DNA from: a bacterium
Lineage (GTDB): Bacteria; Fidelibacterota; UBA8477; JABMPR01
Assembly: GCA_013202895.1 (NCBI GenBank)
Contig: JABMPR010000003.1
Location: forward strand, 1 to 55,785
Length of the DNA: 55,785 bases
Reading direction: 5' to 3'
Both the position numbers and the translations under genes were made by a program. Of this stretch, positions 18,087 to 27,065 are shown in pieces (within the stretch, counting starts at the first letter, position 1; each line of letters starts with the position of its first letter). The notes beneath the pieces are model-generated. The model saw nothing but the letters and a program-made list of their open reading frames with translations, made no database searches and was not told the DNA's origin.

Positions 18087-18887
18087 GTGTTTATATCCAT
18101 TTCTTTTGGACTCTTCATATATTCATTTCTGCTCTTTTTCCAACCTTTTGGCATTGCGGATATTAATGAAAATAAGTCATCTTACGTGCTTGGATTCGGC
18201 ATCATTACTTTTGTTGTGATGCTTTTCAATTATACAATCATTCCCGCTCTGCTTTACACATTTTTTGACCCGGAAAAATGGACAATCGGAAAAAATATTG
18301 TCTTCGGTCTCTGGAATTTTGTTTTGATCGCATTTTTGAATTATTTCTACACGATCTATGTTGGTGGAGTGATAATGCAAGGGTATGCCTTCCTTTTCAT
18401 TATCGTTGGCACTGTTACCATTGGTATCTTCCCTTTGACCATACTGTTATTAATAAATGAATTGTATCTCAGGGGTAAGCACGAAAAGAATGCTGCGGAG
18501 ATGAGTACTCAACTTCGTTCAGTGATGGGTTCAACTCCAAGCCCAACATCTCCCACAATTAAAATCATTGGGGAATCAAAGAATGATTCACTTGAAATAG
18601 GCGAAGCTGAATTGTTCTACATTAAAGCGGTTGATAATTATTGTGATGTAAAATTCCTCAGGGATAAGCGCTTATCAAGCCAGCTGCTACGCATAAGTTT
18701 GAAAAACATAGAATCTCAACTTGTGGACTTTCCTGACATTCTCAGATGTCATCGATCCTATATCATCAATAAAAGGCGCATCAGTAGAATTAGCGGCAAT
18801 GCCCGAGCCTATTATCTACATTTTGAAACCAGCGATGAGCAGATCCCCTTGTCAAGGGGCTTTAAAAAGGACATGTTAAGCCCCTAA
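18087..18887 (+). CDS. Membrane-anchored LytTR-domain transcription regulator
   Basis: The N-terminal half has four membrane helices. The C-terminal 110 residues are a LytTR DNA-binding domain (LFYIKAVDNYCDVKF, LLRISLKNIESQL, ILRCHRSYIINKRRI and the closing IPLSRGFKKDM). Proteins with this layout are common in Bacteroidota and sense something at the membrane while binding DNA. The listed start is the GTG at 18087. The frame continues upstream to a CTG at 18015 preceded by AGAGGGA, adding LKYLPDAFNWLDKPYPFIPD, which looks like the genuine family N-terminus, so the true protein is probably 24 residues longer. It lies 177 bp downstream of the hybrid kinase and may be its output partner, which is inference. 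Confidence 0.85.
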   Translation: MFISISFGLFIYSFLLFFQPFGIADINENKSSYVLGFGIITFVVMLFNYTIIPALLYTFFDPEKWTIGKNIVFGLWNFVLIAFLNYFYTIYVGGVIMQGYAFLFIIVGTVTIGIFPLTILLLINELYLRGKHEKNAAEMSTQLRSVMGSTPSPTSPTIKIIGESKNDSLEIGEAELFYIKAVDNYCDVKFLRDKRLSSQLLRISLKNIESQLVDFPDILRCHRSYIINKRRISRISGNARAYYLHFETSDEQIPLSRGFKKDMLSP

Positions 18888-19039
18888 CACTGTCTCCCAT
18901 GCACCATAATCGAACCACCTTTCTCCAATAACAGTCCCATTGGTACCAAATTATTCCCATCTACCACTGCCTGGTACTTTGAAGCTTGGTTGCCGCTTAT
19001 GTTTACCAGGATATCATTCGTAAGCGAAAGGACAGAAAA

Positions 19040-19465
19040 ATGAAAAAAATATCTCTTATTATTACGACCCTCTTACTTGGTTTTACTTTATCTGCTCAGA
19101 CGGGGCAGGTACAGGTAAATATTACCGGCATTACGCCGGAGTGGGGTGGCACTGTTAGAATAGGACTTTATCTGGAAGACGGTTTCCCTACAGTAGGAAA
19201 GTCGCAAGTCAATAAGGTGATGCTGGCCACAAAATTAAAGGACCTGGTCACCTTCAAGGATATTCCAGCTGGGACCTATGGTATTGCAATTTTCCAGGAT
19301 ATCAATTCTGATGGCAAACTGAATCGCAACTTTTATGGTGCTCCCACAGAGCCCTTTGGCTTTTCCAACAATAAATTTGGACGCTTTGGACCACCCAAAT
19401 TTGCCGAGGTCGCCTTTGCTGTGACAAGTGGAGATAGCACAGCCTTAATCATAAACCTGGAATAA
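19040..19465 (+). CDS. DUF2141 exported protein
   Basis: A 141-residue protein: signal peptide (KKISLIITTLLLGFTLSAQ), then a DUF2141 beta-sandwich with the diagnostic FKDIPAGTYGIAIFQDIN, SDGKLNRNFYGAPTEPFGFSN at about 80-115. The start at 19040 follows AAAGGA and gives a normal signal peptide; a longer frame from 18986 does not. The family is secreted and has no established biochemical role. It follows the LytTR gene by 150 bp on the same strand. The assignment rests on motif recognition and is firm. Confidence 0.88.
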   Translation: MKKISLIITTLLLGFTLSAQTGQVQVNITGITPEWGGTVRIGLYLEDGFPTVGKSQVNKVMLATKLKDLVTFKDIPAGTYGIAIFQDINSDGKLNRNFYGAPTEPFGFSNNKFGRFGPPKFAEVAFAVTSGDSTALIINLE

Positions 19466-19547
19466 TAGCCCAATTTCCTGTGAATAATTATTTTCTATTC
19501 GCAAAAAGCCACTGGTTCTTAAATGTCTATAAAATTAGATTGAATCA

Positions 19548-20786
19548 ATGTCGGTATTGAAAAATATTAATATTTATCTGGTCGATGACGAACCTGATAC
19601 CCTGTTGGTGGTGAAATATTTACTGGAGGAACACGGGGCAAAGGTCAAAACAAATACATCCAGCCCAGAGGCCCTGGTGGAAATAAAGAATGATAAACCC
19701 GATCTAGTCATCCTTGATCTGATGATGCCTGAGATTGATGGTTTGGATATGTGCCGATTTCTACGTCAGGAACCAGGTCTGAAAGATCTCAAAATTGTTA
19801 TTTTTTCAGGTAAGTCATATGAGTACGACCAGCAACGTGCTATGTCATTTGGTGCTGATGGGTATATAACAAAACCCATGATTGATGAGAGATTCGTCAA
19901 AAAAATAGAGGAAATAATCGAGGAAAAAATCGAATTAAGGTATTGGGGTGTCCGCGGAACCTTGCCTGTACCAGGTGAAAAATCTCTTAGATATGGTGGA
20001 AACACCATCTGTGCATCAATCCAATTCCCAAAGGACAATTTCTTTATTCTTGACGCCGGGTCGGGAATTAAAGAACTCTCAGATCACCTCATGAGTCAAC
20101 AAGGGTCGGGACTTCATGCCAAAATCCTCATTTCTCATCCACACTGGGATCACATCAACGCCTTGCCATTCTTTGTTCCTTTATACATCGCTGGGAATGA
20201 ATTTGAGATATTTGGGGCTTCACATGGTCATGTAACAATGCGTGAATTGATTTCGGCCCAAATGGATGGCGTTTATTTTCCCATCCGCATAAAGGAGTTT
20301 GCCGCCAGAACTTATTTCCGTGATCTCAAGGAAGAGGAATTTCAGATCAACGATATCAATGTAAAAACCATGTTGCTTTCACATCCTGGTACCTGCCTTG
20401 GCTATCGATTGGAATACAAGAATCGATCTATTTGCTATATAACCGACAATGAGTTGTTCCCTGAAAATTCAACGGACTATAATTCGAATTACTGGGAAAA
20501 ATTAACCGCTTTCGTAAACTCAACAGATATTCTGATTACCGATGCAACCTATACTGATGAGGAATATATGCGAAAAAGCAGATGGGGACATTCCGCTGTT
20601 TCACAAGTTGTAAAACTGGCCGATAGAGCTGCTGTCAAAGAATTACACCTCATTCACCATGACCCTGATCAGAGTGATCTTGATATAGATCTTAAACTGG
20701 AAACAGCCCAAAAGCTTTTATCGGAAATGAAATCCAAAACCAAATGTATTGCCCCTTGTGAAGGACAAAGCTTCAAAGTATTGTAA
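19548..20786 (+). CDS. Response regulator receiver fused to a metallo-beta-lactamase-fold hydrolase
   Basis: A 412-residue fusion. Residues 5-125 are a receiver domain with the acidic pair at 13-14, phospho-Asp57 (LVILDLMMPEIDG) and Lys109 (YITKPM). From about 130 a metallo-beta-lactamase domain follows: RYWGVRGTLPVPG, LDAGSG at 168-173, the zinc motif HPHWDH at 197-202, a later His in SHPGTCLGYR and Asp in YITDNE, and a final His in LHLIHHDP. The hydrolase part resembles the PhnP/cyclic-phosphodiesterase-like branch, so phosphorylation may switch hydrolysis of a nucleotide-like substrate; that is inference. No strong ribosome site precedes the ATG. It shares the strand and neighbourhood with the hybrid kinase. 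Confidence 0.9.
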   Translation: MSVLKNINIYLVDDEPDTLLVVKYLLEEHGAKVKTNTSSPEALVEIKNDKPDLVILDLMMPEIDGLDMCRFLRQEPGLKDLKIVIFSGKSYEYDQQRAMSFGADGYITKPMIDERFVKKIEEIIEEKIELRYWGVRGTLPVPGEKSLRYGGNTICASIQFPKDNFFILDAGSGIKELSDHLMSQQGSGLHAKILISHPHWDHINALPFFVPLYIAGNEFEIFGASHGHVTMRELISAQMDGVYFPIRIKEFAARTYFRDLKEEEFQINDINVKTMLLSHPGTCLGYRLEYKNRSICYITDNELFPENSTDYNSNYWEKLTAFVNSTDILITDATYTDEEYMRKSRWGHSAVSQVVKLADRAAVKELHLIHHDPDQSDLDIDLKLETAQKLLSEMKSKTKCIAPCEGQSFKVL

Positions 20787-21092
20787 GTCTAGAGATTTAT
20801 TCTCAAAGGAAAGCCCACGGAATGCATTCCTGGTAATTGTACAGAATCACAAAGATTATAAACTTTCAAGATAAGAGCCAGGAGAATAGGAGTTAATGGC
20901 AAGTGCCAAAAGCTTCGTGCTAACGAATCAGAAATGAAAAGATTCTCAAAGAACTGAAAAAAGTCATATAATCTTGACCCGGCACAAAAGCAGCAGGTTC
21001 AGGTTTCCCGGGACATGGTTTAGCAAGCATTTATCCCCCCGGTGATCATATTTAGTAAAACCTTTTTAAAATGTATGCAGTCCCTTAATAAT
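20787..21092. other. Spacer without a gene
   Basis: About 300 bp between convergent genes. No open frame of note and no recognised RNA; it ends in the shared terminator. Confidence 0.4.
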
Positions 21093-21124
21093 AAGAAGGG
21101 CTCCAGATGGAGCCCTTCTTTTAG
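21093..21124. terminator. Bidirectional rho-independent terminator
   Basis: AAGAAGGGCTCC, loop AGAT, GGAGCCCTTCTT: a perfect 12-bp stem with T-rich sequence on both sides. It serves the receiver-hydrolase gene (plus) and the lipoprotein gene (minus). Confidence 0.92.
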
Positions 21125-21152
21125 TTAAGAGGATTGGATTATATCCTGAATC

Positions 21153-22589
21153 TTATTGTGGTGGTAGATTCGAACAACACACACTCGTGGCCATATAGTA
21201 GAACCATGAGGAATCATCACCCCCAAGGTTAACACCAACATCTCCGGCATAGGCCGTTTCACCAGCATTTGAGTCTTCAGGGTCGCCAACAGCGTCTGCA
21301 ACCAGGGCAGCATGTGCTAGGACTATGAAGTTATCATCACAGCCAAAACCAGCTGTTTCCATGTGGATTCTGGCCGTGTAGAAGTCAGAACCTGGAATGA
21401 AAACCCTATCATTTTCACTTTTATAAGTTGACTGACCAGGAGCGACTGGACTATCTGGTACATCAGCAGACAGATTTACATGCAGACTGCCAAGATCAGC
21501 AGTCAAGTTGGTTGTGTAAGTAACATACAGGAATATACCATCATTTATAATACTAACTGTTCCGGCAGCATTGACCTGTCCAGCGTAAAGTGGATAGGTA
21601 GTACTTTCACACGAGTCGTCACCATCATCTGGGGTGTTGTAGCCAAAATCGATATCGGATGCATCACTAGTAAGACCACTAACGACAAAACCATTTGCGT
21701 TTTCTGTAGCATTCATGCCAGCAAGATCACCGACAAGGATCTGATAATCGCCACCAGCAGCTACATTTTCAAAAAGGTAGTCGCCATTGGCATCAGTAGT
21801 GGTCGTTGTTAGGATGTTATCTTCACCATCAAGCAAGTTTACCAGGACGCCCTCAAGACCGGCTTCACCGTCATCATCACTGTTGGCGTTGGCATCTTCA
21901 TAAACACGACCAGAGATATTGTAGAAACATTCAACGCTGTAAACTACATAACCCCACCAGGCACCACTGGTTGCATCAAAACAATCAGGTGACGAAGCGT
22001 CGCCTGCATAAGCAGTTTCGCCAGCATTGTCACCGGAACCAGCTTCGTCATCATCGGTATCATTACCAACTAAGGCAGCGTGTGTAGAAACATAATATGT
22101 GTCTCCACAAGCAAGATCTGCTGGAATAACTACGGTATAGCTATCGGCATTGATGCCTTCAACTACATAGTCAGCATGACCAGGAGCAGGACGTCGGGTC
22201 GGAATGTCATCTAGGCTAGTCCAAACATAGACATGAACCTCTCCGAGATCTGCTGTTTCATTGGTATTATAGGTTACATAAATATATTCATCATCATTTG
22301 TGATCACTACGGTACCAGCGTCATTGTGCTTACCAGCCCACAATGTGTATTCATATATGGTATAGTTTTGAGCATTAGATTCAGTATAACCAGCGAACTC
22401 CCCAAAAGCTGAACAGGCGTTATTAGACCCGCCGCCATGGTCGCCACGTCTTGCCAATGAATTCTCACTAAATTCACCGGCCAGTGGAGTGACTTGTGGT
22501 GCTAAAGGACTTGTGGCATTGTCGCAACCAAGCATAAGCAGCATTGTCAAGACAAGCAATGTTCCATTAAATAAATTTCTCATTTTCAA
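21153..22589 (-). CDS. Surface lipoprotein with SdrD B-like domain between two copies of a repeat domain
   Basis: A 478-residue protein with a lipoprotein signal (lipobox LMLGC, Cys22). Two homologous domains flank the centre: copy 1 at about 75-200 and copy 2 at about 335-460, sharing AGTV.I.ND..YVTY.TN.TADLG, HV, APG and the closing NAGETAYAGD. Between them (about 220-318) lies an SdrD B/carboxypeptidase-regulatory type beta-sandwich (YNISGRVYEDANANSDDDGE, TTTDANGDYLFENVAAG). Asp-rich stretches suggest calcium binding. It is probably exposed on the cell surface. The gene follows an AraC-type response regulator gene, with tandem DNA repeats between them that may be the regulator's site. Binding target unknown. 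Confidence 0.82.
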   Translation of the reverse strand: MKMRNLFNGTLLVLTMLLMLGCDNATSPLAPQVTPLAGEFSENSLARRGDHGGGSNNACSAFGEFAGYTESNAQNYTIYEYTLWAGKHNDAGTVVITNDDEYIYVTYNTNETADLGEVHVYVWTSLDDIPTRRPAPGHADYVVEGINADSYTVVIPADLACGDTYYVSTHAALVGNDTDDDEAGSGDNAGETAYAGDASSPDCFDATSGAWWGYVVYSVECFYNISGRVYEDANANSDDDGEAGLEGVLVNLLDGEDNILTTTTTDANGDYLFENVAAGGDYQILVGDLAGMNATENANGFVVSGLTSDASDIDFGYNTPDDGDDSCESTTYPLYAGQVNAAGTVSIINDGIFLYVTYTTNLTADLGSLHVNLSADVPDSPVAPGQSTYKSENDRVFIPGSDFYTARIHMETAGFGCDDNFIVLAHAALVADAVGDPEDSNAGETAYAGDVGVNLGGDDSSWFYYMATSVCCSNLPPQ

Positions 22590-22668
22590 TCCTTCGCATT
22601 GTGTATTTTGTCAAGCGTTCCATCAATAAAATAAGTATTAATTCTATGGTGGCAAGAGGGGAGGCAGC

Positions 22669-22712
22669 TTTTGTCGCATATACCACCTGATTTTGTCGCA
22701 TATGCCCCCTGA
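22669..22712. repeat. Tandem 22-bp direct repeat (candidate AraC-type operator)
   Basis: Two adjacent 22-bp copies (22669-22690 and 22691-22712), each starting TTTTGTCGCATAT and ending CCTGA, differ at two positions. They sit about 80-123 bp upstream of the lipoprotein start, just after the gene for a DNA-binding response regulator of the AraC type, a family that binds direct repeats spaced by two helical turns. Confidence 0.55.
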
Positions 22713-22761
22713 TTTGATAGTTAACACGCAACAAGTCTGTTATGGAGGGCTCATAAGGAAG

Positions 22762-23529
22762 TTAATCTGGAGTATTTAAATAAGGCAGATAGCCAAAATG
22801 ATCTCTGAATCTTTTGATAAAAGTACGCGTATCCCTTAGACCTACTCGATTGGCAAGATCTGGTAAAGAGGATGCTACACCGGCATCTGCAAGCTGTTTG
22901 GCCTGCTCCAGACGGGTTCTGCGAATAAACTCTGCTGGTGTCATATTCTCTAATTGTTTTAAGCGACGTTCAAGTTGACGTTTTGTAATATGGACAGCCT
23001 TGGCAATAGTATTAACGCTCAAATCAAAATCGCCAATATGTTGTTCAATACTATCACTCAATCGATGCAGGAAGGCACGGTCATCGTCATTAATACCTGA
23101 CCCTAATATGATAGTATCCTTTACTTCAGATTGGGTATATACTTCTTTTAATTTCTTTCTCATTGTCACGAGACCAATTGCAGATGATATAAGTTCTTCC
23201 ATGATAAATGGTTTTGAAAAATAAAGATCAGCGAGGTGATCGTATCCACGGATGCGATCTTTATCATCGGCCAGAACAGTTAGTAAAATAACTGGGGTTG
23301 TCTCAATCCCGGGAGTTCGACGAATAAGCTTTAGCATATTGATCCCTGAGACTTTGGGCATCATTACATCAGAAATGATACAATCCGGGTGAAAATCACA
23401 TGCCAGATCGTAACCAGCTTGTCCATCGTGGGCTATTTTGACTTGAAAATACTGTTTGAAATGATCATTTAAAAGTTCACACAAACTCACATCATCTTCA
23501 ACAATTAAAAGTTTTCCAATCTTTGCCAA
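22762..23529 (-). CDS. Response regulator with AraC-type DNA-binding domain
   Basis: About 255 residues: a receiver (LLIVEDD, phospho-Asp in CIISDVMMPKVSG, Lys in YFSKPF) followed by an AraC/XylS double helix-turn-helix (FDLSVNTIAKAVHITKRQLERR and the second helix pair around LPDLANRVGLRDTRTFIKRF). I chose the TTG at 23529, because GGGGAG lies 8 bp upstream and the receiver starts at once; the longer frame to 23625 adds an unlikely leader. This output layout is that of the C-terminus of Bacteroidota hybrid two-component systems, here without kinase. No kinase gene is adjacent. It likely regulates the downstream lipoprotein gene through the repeats at 22669-22712. Confidence 0.88.
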   Translation of the reverse strand: MAKIGKLLIVEDDVSLCELLNDHFKQYFQVKIAHDGQAGYDLACDFHPDCIISDVMMPKVSGINMLKLIRRTPGIETTPVILLTVLADDKDRIRGYDHLADLYFSKPFIMEELISSAIGLVTMRKKLKEVYTQSEVKDTIILGSGINDDDRAFLHRLSDSIEQHIGDFDLSVNTIAKAVHITKRQLERRLKQLENMTPAEFIRRTRLEQAKQLADAGVASSLPDLANRVGLRDTRTFIKRFRDHFGYLPYLNTPD

Positions 23530-23705
23530 ATGTTTTGCTCCCCTTCCAGGAATATGGGAGAATATAAATATGTCGACATGCAGGAAGCAATCAACTCTGC
23601 TTAAATTATTTTTTTTTACACCCATTAATAAATCCTATCCACAATTCTGAAAATCGTTAAGAATATTTATGTTTTTTTCTAGAAAAAACTGAGTAAGCTT
23701 CAAAC

Positions 23706-24953
23706 ATGACCAGAAGAATACTAATGGAATTACGACATTTATTTGACATCGTCTTGCTTGCAATGCTACTGTTTCTCATTGATTGTGAAGGAATAGTAGA
23801 CCAGGGAGATGAGGCAGTTACAGTACCCGTGATCACGAACATTAATCCCTTTGCAGGATATCCTGGAGAAGAGCTTACTATCACTGGATCTAACTTTAAC
23901 CCCGTTTTTTCCCTCAACCAAATAGAACTTACTGATACATCCGTCTTCTATCTAGAAACGGTCCAGCCAACTTCGGGAGATGCTAACTCATTGACCATAA
24001 CCAGACCAAATATTAGCGGAATTGATGACACAATTCATGCTTGGTTAAGCGTGCGCAATTTGGAAGATCCAGAGCAGAAAAAATCAGACAGTATCGCCAT
24101 TGACTTGCTTCCGATTTTTGACATCATAACGTTTGACAGCCTCCCTAAAGCAAAAGGGGGCCTTGCCTTTGATGCTTCCGGGAATCTATATGTCGGAGGC
24201 CAGGATCCTGGTGACATTTATAAGCTTACGCCTGCAGGAGAGCAGACATATTTTGGTCATACCCAATCAGGTGGAGGAGAAATGACCATTGGTCCTGATG
24301 GCGATCTATACATGTGTAACTTTTGGGGCGAATTGGGTACCAGTCGTATACCTGCTTCAGGTGGTAACGGGGAAATATTCGTCACCAGTGACGAGGCTCC
24401 GCAGCCCTTCTGTTTGGACTGGGACTCCGATGAAAATTTCTATATCGGTAGCGCTGGAGGTGCAATCTATCGCCGCTTAGCAATCTCTGGTGCAATTGAG
24501 AAGATCTTTGGAGACGGAAGTTGGGGAATGCCAATGCGTATCTACCAAAATGAGATTTATTGGTTTAACAAAGGTGGTGAGGCGGGTACAAATGGATTAT
24601 TCAAAGCAGCGATTCCTGTAGTCAATGATACCATTCCAGCCAATTCGGTTATAACTGTTCTAGCTACGGATGACTACAATCCATCCGGCCTTGCCATTGA
24701 TGGCACAGGTAATGTATACCTAATGACAGGTTGGGTGGACTATAATGACCGGAGCTTGCCTGGGGATCTGGTACGAATAACACCCGGCGGTATCGTAGAA
24801 GTGGTCTATGAACTTCCCACGCAAAACCCGAACAAAGCAGCCTGGTATGACAACAAAATCTATATGACTGCCGGTGAATTGGGGAATCAGGTATATGTAT
24901 TGCATCTTGGCGAAGAATACGGTAATGGAGCAGTACCGGCCTATGGCTGGTAA
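23706..24953 (+). CDS. Lipoprotein with IPT/TIG domain and NHL-like beta-propeller
   Basis: A 415-residue protein with lipobox FLIDC (Cys27). Residues 40-130 form an IPT/TIG immunoglobulin-like domain (PVITNINPFAGYPGEELTI and TGSNFNP). From about 140 on there are repeated blades of an NHL/SMP-30-like propeller (GLAFDASGNLYVGG, MTIGPDGDLYMCNF, CLDWDSDENFYIGS, GLAIDGTGNVYLMTG). Such proteins are surface-attached and bind ligands or other proteins; no active site is visible. It is divergent from the response regulator gene with an 80-176 bp spacer, so the two may share control. The exact role is unknown. Confidence 0.82.
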   Translation: MTRRILMELRHLFDIVLLAMLLFLIDCEGIVDQGDEAVTVPVITNINPFAGYPGEELTITGSNFNPVFSLNQIELTDTSVFYLETVQPTSGDANSLTITRPNISGIDDTIHAWLSVRNLEDPEQKKSDSIAIDLLPIFDIITFDSLPKAKGGLAFDASGNLYVGGQDPGDIYKLTPAGEQTYFGHTQSGGGEMTIGPDGDLYMCNFWGELGTSRIPASGGNGEIFVTSDEAPQPFCLDWDSDENFYIGSAGGAIYRRLAISGAIEKIFGDGSWGMPMRIYQNEIYWFNKGGEAGTNGLFKAAIPVVNDTIPANSVITVLATDDYNPSGLAIDGTGNVYLMTGWVDYNDRSLPGDLVRITPGGIVEVVYELPTQNPNKAAWYDNKIYMTAGELGNQVYVLHLGEEYGNGAVPAYGW

Positions 24954-25092
24954 ATAGGATGATCCGTGATATTTTGCTGTACACCTATACCCAACATTTT
25001 AGCAGAGAATTGATAGAAAACAGTTTAGCTTTTTGGTAGATAGATTTTTTTCTAGCTAGCGAACATGAGGGGACTTATAGGAGGAGTTAACC

Positions 25093-25764
25093 ATGAAACA
25101 AAATAACTCGAAGATATTTGGATTACTCTTTTGGATGATAATTTACAGTAGCGTTAACGCTCACGTGACCCTGGATTATCCTCAGGGAGGCGAGACATTT
25201 ATTGTTGGGGAAACGATAACTATACAGTGGCACATCACCATAGCCCACAATCAGGAGAACTGGGACCTGTATTTTTCCCCGGATGGTGGCAGCTCCTGGA
25301 ACATTATCTCAGAGGATCTCCCGGTATCTCGAGTCGATTATTTGTGGATTGTTCCTGAGGAGATAACAGATCAGGGTCGAATTAAAATATACATGGATAA
25401 TACTGCAGCAAATTATGAAGACGTTAGTAATAATTTCACTATACAGGCAGAAGCCGTTGCAATCCAGGACGAAAGAGTGTTGCCCCAAAAGCGGATGTTA
25501 TATCAGAATCACCCGAACCCTTTCAATCCCAGTACCAGCATTAGCTATGATATTCCAGAACCTTCTGACATAAGCCTCGCTGTTTATGACACCAGGGGTC
25601 GGACTATTACTATGCTCCAAGAGACTCACCAATCAGCAGGTAGTTACACAATCATATGGAACGGTATGGATGGATCCGGTAACCCAGTGAGTGCCGGGAT
25701 CTATTTTGCGAGATTCCAATCTGGTACATTTAGCCAAACCATAAAAATGGTATATTTGCGCTAA
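25093..25764 (+). CDS. Secreted protein with Kre9/KNH-like domain and FlgD-type C-terminal sorting domain; mature N-terminal His
   Basis: 223 residues. A signal peptide ends in VNA, which puts His24 at the mature N-terminus (HVTLDYPQGGETF). Residues 24-118 form a Kre9/KNH-type beta-sandwich (VGETITIQWHITIAHN, NWDLYFSPDGGSSWN, YEDVSNNFTIQ). The last 80 residues are the sorting domain (NHPNPFNPSTSISYDIPEP, VYDTRGRTI, SAGIYFARFQSGTF, KMVYLR). It is thus exported and then attached or released by a type IX-like route. AGGAGGAG precedes the ATG. His24, His47 and His52 are close in sequence and might bind a metal; that is inference. It stands 139 bp after the propeller gene. Confidence 0.85.
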   Translation: MKQNNSKIFGLLFWMIIYSSVNAHVTLDYPQGGETFIVGETITIQWHITIAHNQENWDLYFSPDGGSSWNIISEDLPVSRVDYLWIVPEEITDQGRIKIYMDNTAANYEDVSNNFTIQAEAVAIQDERVLPQKRMLYQNHPNPFNPSTSISYDIPEPSDISLAVYDTRGRTITMLQETHQSAGSYTIIWNGMDGSGNPVSAGIYFARFQSGTFSQTIKMVYLR

Positions 25765-26101
25765 GTATTTAGCTCCCAGGAAATTAACAAGCATAGTCGA
25801 CTATCTCTGAGTAACGATCCGACAAGGATTCATTTTTGCAGGTCTGGACCAGTGGGGTGATGATTTACCTCGCGAGCTGCGTTTTCTCTGTTTGCACCGC
25901 CTCGTGCTGATTTTTTAAAAGCGTTGGATTGATCCAGCTAATTTTGATTTGGCTATAATTTGCACTTGCATTGACAACTAATAATTAACACTTTGGAATT
26001 AACTTTTAATTCTATTTAGGTACTATTTTTACTGAGCTAATTCGATGTATAATTTTATCTCATTAGATTCTAATTACTGATCAAAAATGGAGCAGTAGGA
26101 C
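25765..26101. other. Spacer without a gene
   Basis: About 340 bp. A weak hairpin (GCAC..GTGC, 25894-25907) followed by TGATTTTTT could end the upstream gene. The second half is very AT-rich and should hold the msrPQ promoter. No frame supported. Confidence 0.35.
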
Positions 26102-27055
26102 ATGCTTATAAAAAAAGGCTCGGGAATAAAAAGTTCTCTGATAACCAGTCAAAAACAATATCTCAAGAGACGACAATTTATAAAGTACTCTCTGGCAGCG
26201 GTTGGCAGTCTTGTTTTGGATAAATCACAACTATTTGCAGAGACAAGCGAATCTGAATACGCAAAACTTCCAAATATTATACCAAGCTCGTATAGCACTA
26301 ATGACAAAACAAATTCTTGGGAGCATATTACGACCTACAATAACTTTTACGAATTCGGCACGAGCAAAGAAGATCCCGCTGAAAATGCCCATTCACTAAA
26401 TCCTAAGCCTTGGAAGATCAGCATTGAGGGGCACTGTAAAAACCCCGGTGAGTATGATGTTGACGATCTTGTAAAAAATAATCAACTTGAGGAAAGAGTT
26501 TATCGCTTGCGATGTGTGGAAGCGTGGTCCATGGTAATCCCCTGGGTAGGAATACCATTAAAAACGGTGCTTGACCGAGCTGAGCCCACATCAAAAGCTC
26601 AATTTGTGGAGTTTGTCACTCTTCTTGAACCAAAACAAATGCAAGGCCAGAACAGTTCCGTATTGCAATGGCCTTACCTTGAAGGTTTGCGGATGGATGA
26701 GGCTATGAACCCCTTAACAATTCTTGCCGTAGGTTTATATGGAAGAGTCCTGCCGAGTCAAAATGGAGCCCCAATCCGTCTTGTCGTCCCCTGGAAGTAT
26801 GGTTTTAAAAGTATCAAATCAATTGTCCGAATTCGTTTTGTTGAAAAGATGCCAGTGAATACCTGGAATGTTTCAGCACCAGCTGAATATGGTTTTTATG
26901 CCAATGTAAATCCAGGGGTGGATCATCCCCGATGGAGCCAGAAAAAGGAACGTCGCCTGGGCAGTTTTTCGAAGAAGGAGACACTGCTATTTAATGGTTA
27001 TGCGGAACAAGTTGGTCATATGTATACTGATTTAGATTTAAAGAAATGGTTCTGA
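26102..27055 (+). CDS. msrP: Protein-methionine-sulfoxide reductase catalytic subunit MsrP (YedY)
   Basis: A 317-residue molybdopterin enzyme of the sulfite oxidase fold that repairs oxidised methionines in periplasmic proteins. A twin-arginine signal ([18 protein letters not shown]) begins at residue 22, so it is exported folded. Cys138 in [11 protein letters not shown] is the molybdenum ligand. The family motifs [45 protein letters not shown] and the C-terminal [13 protein letters not shown] are all present and the length is typical. The haem partner gene msrQ follows after 10 bp, which confirms the pair. GGAG lies 13 bp upstream of the ATG. Confidence 0.96.
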   Translation: MLIKKGSGIKSSLITSQKQYLKRRQFIKYSLAAVGSLVLDKSQLFAETSESEYAKLPNIIPSSYSTNDKTNSWEHITTYNNFYEFGTSKEDPAENAHSLNPKPWKISIEGHCKNPGEYDVDDLVKNNQLEERVYRLRCVEAWSMVIPWVGIPLKTVLDRAEPTSKAQFVEFVTLLEPKQMQGQNSSVLQWPYLEGLRMDEAMNPLTILAVGLYGRVLPSQNGAPIRLVVPWKYGFKSIKSIVRIRFVEKMPVNTWNVSAPAEYGFYANVNPGVDHPRWSQKKERRLGSFSKKETLLFNGYAEQVGHMYTDLDLKKWF

Positions 27056-27065
27056 GAAGTTTAAG

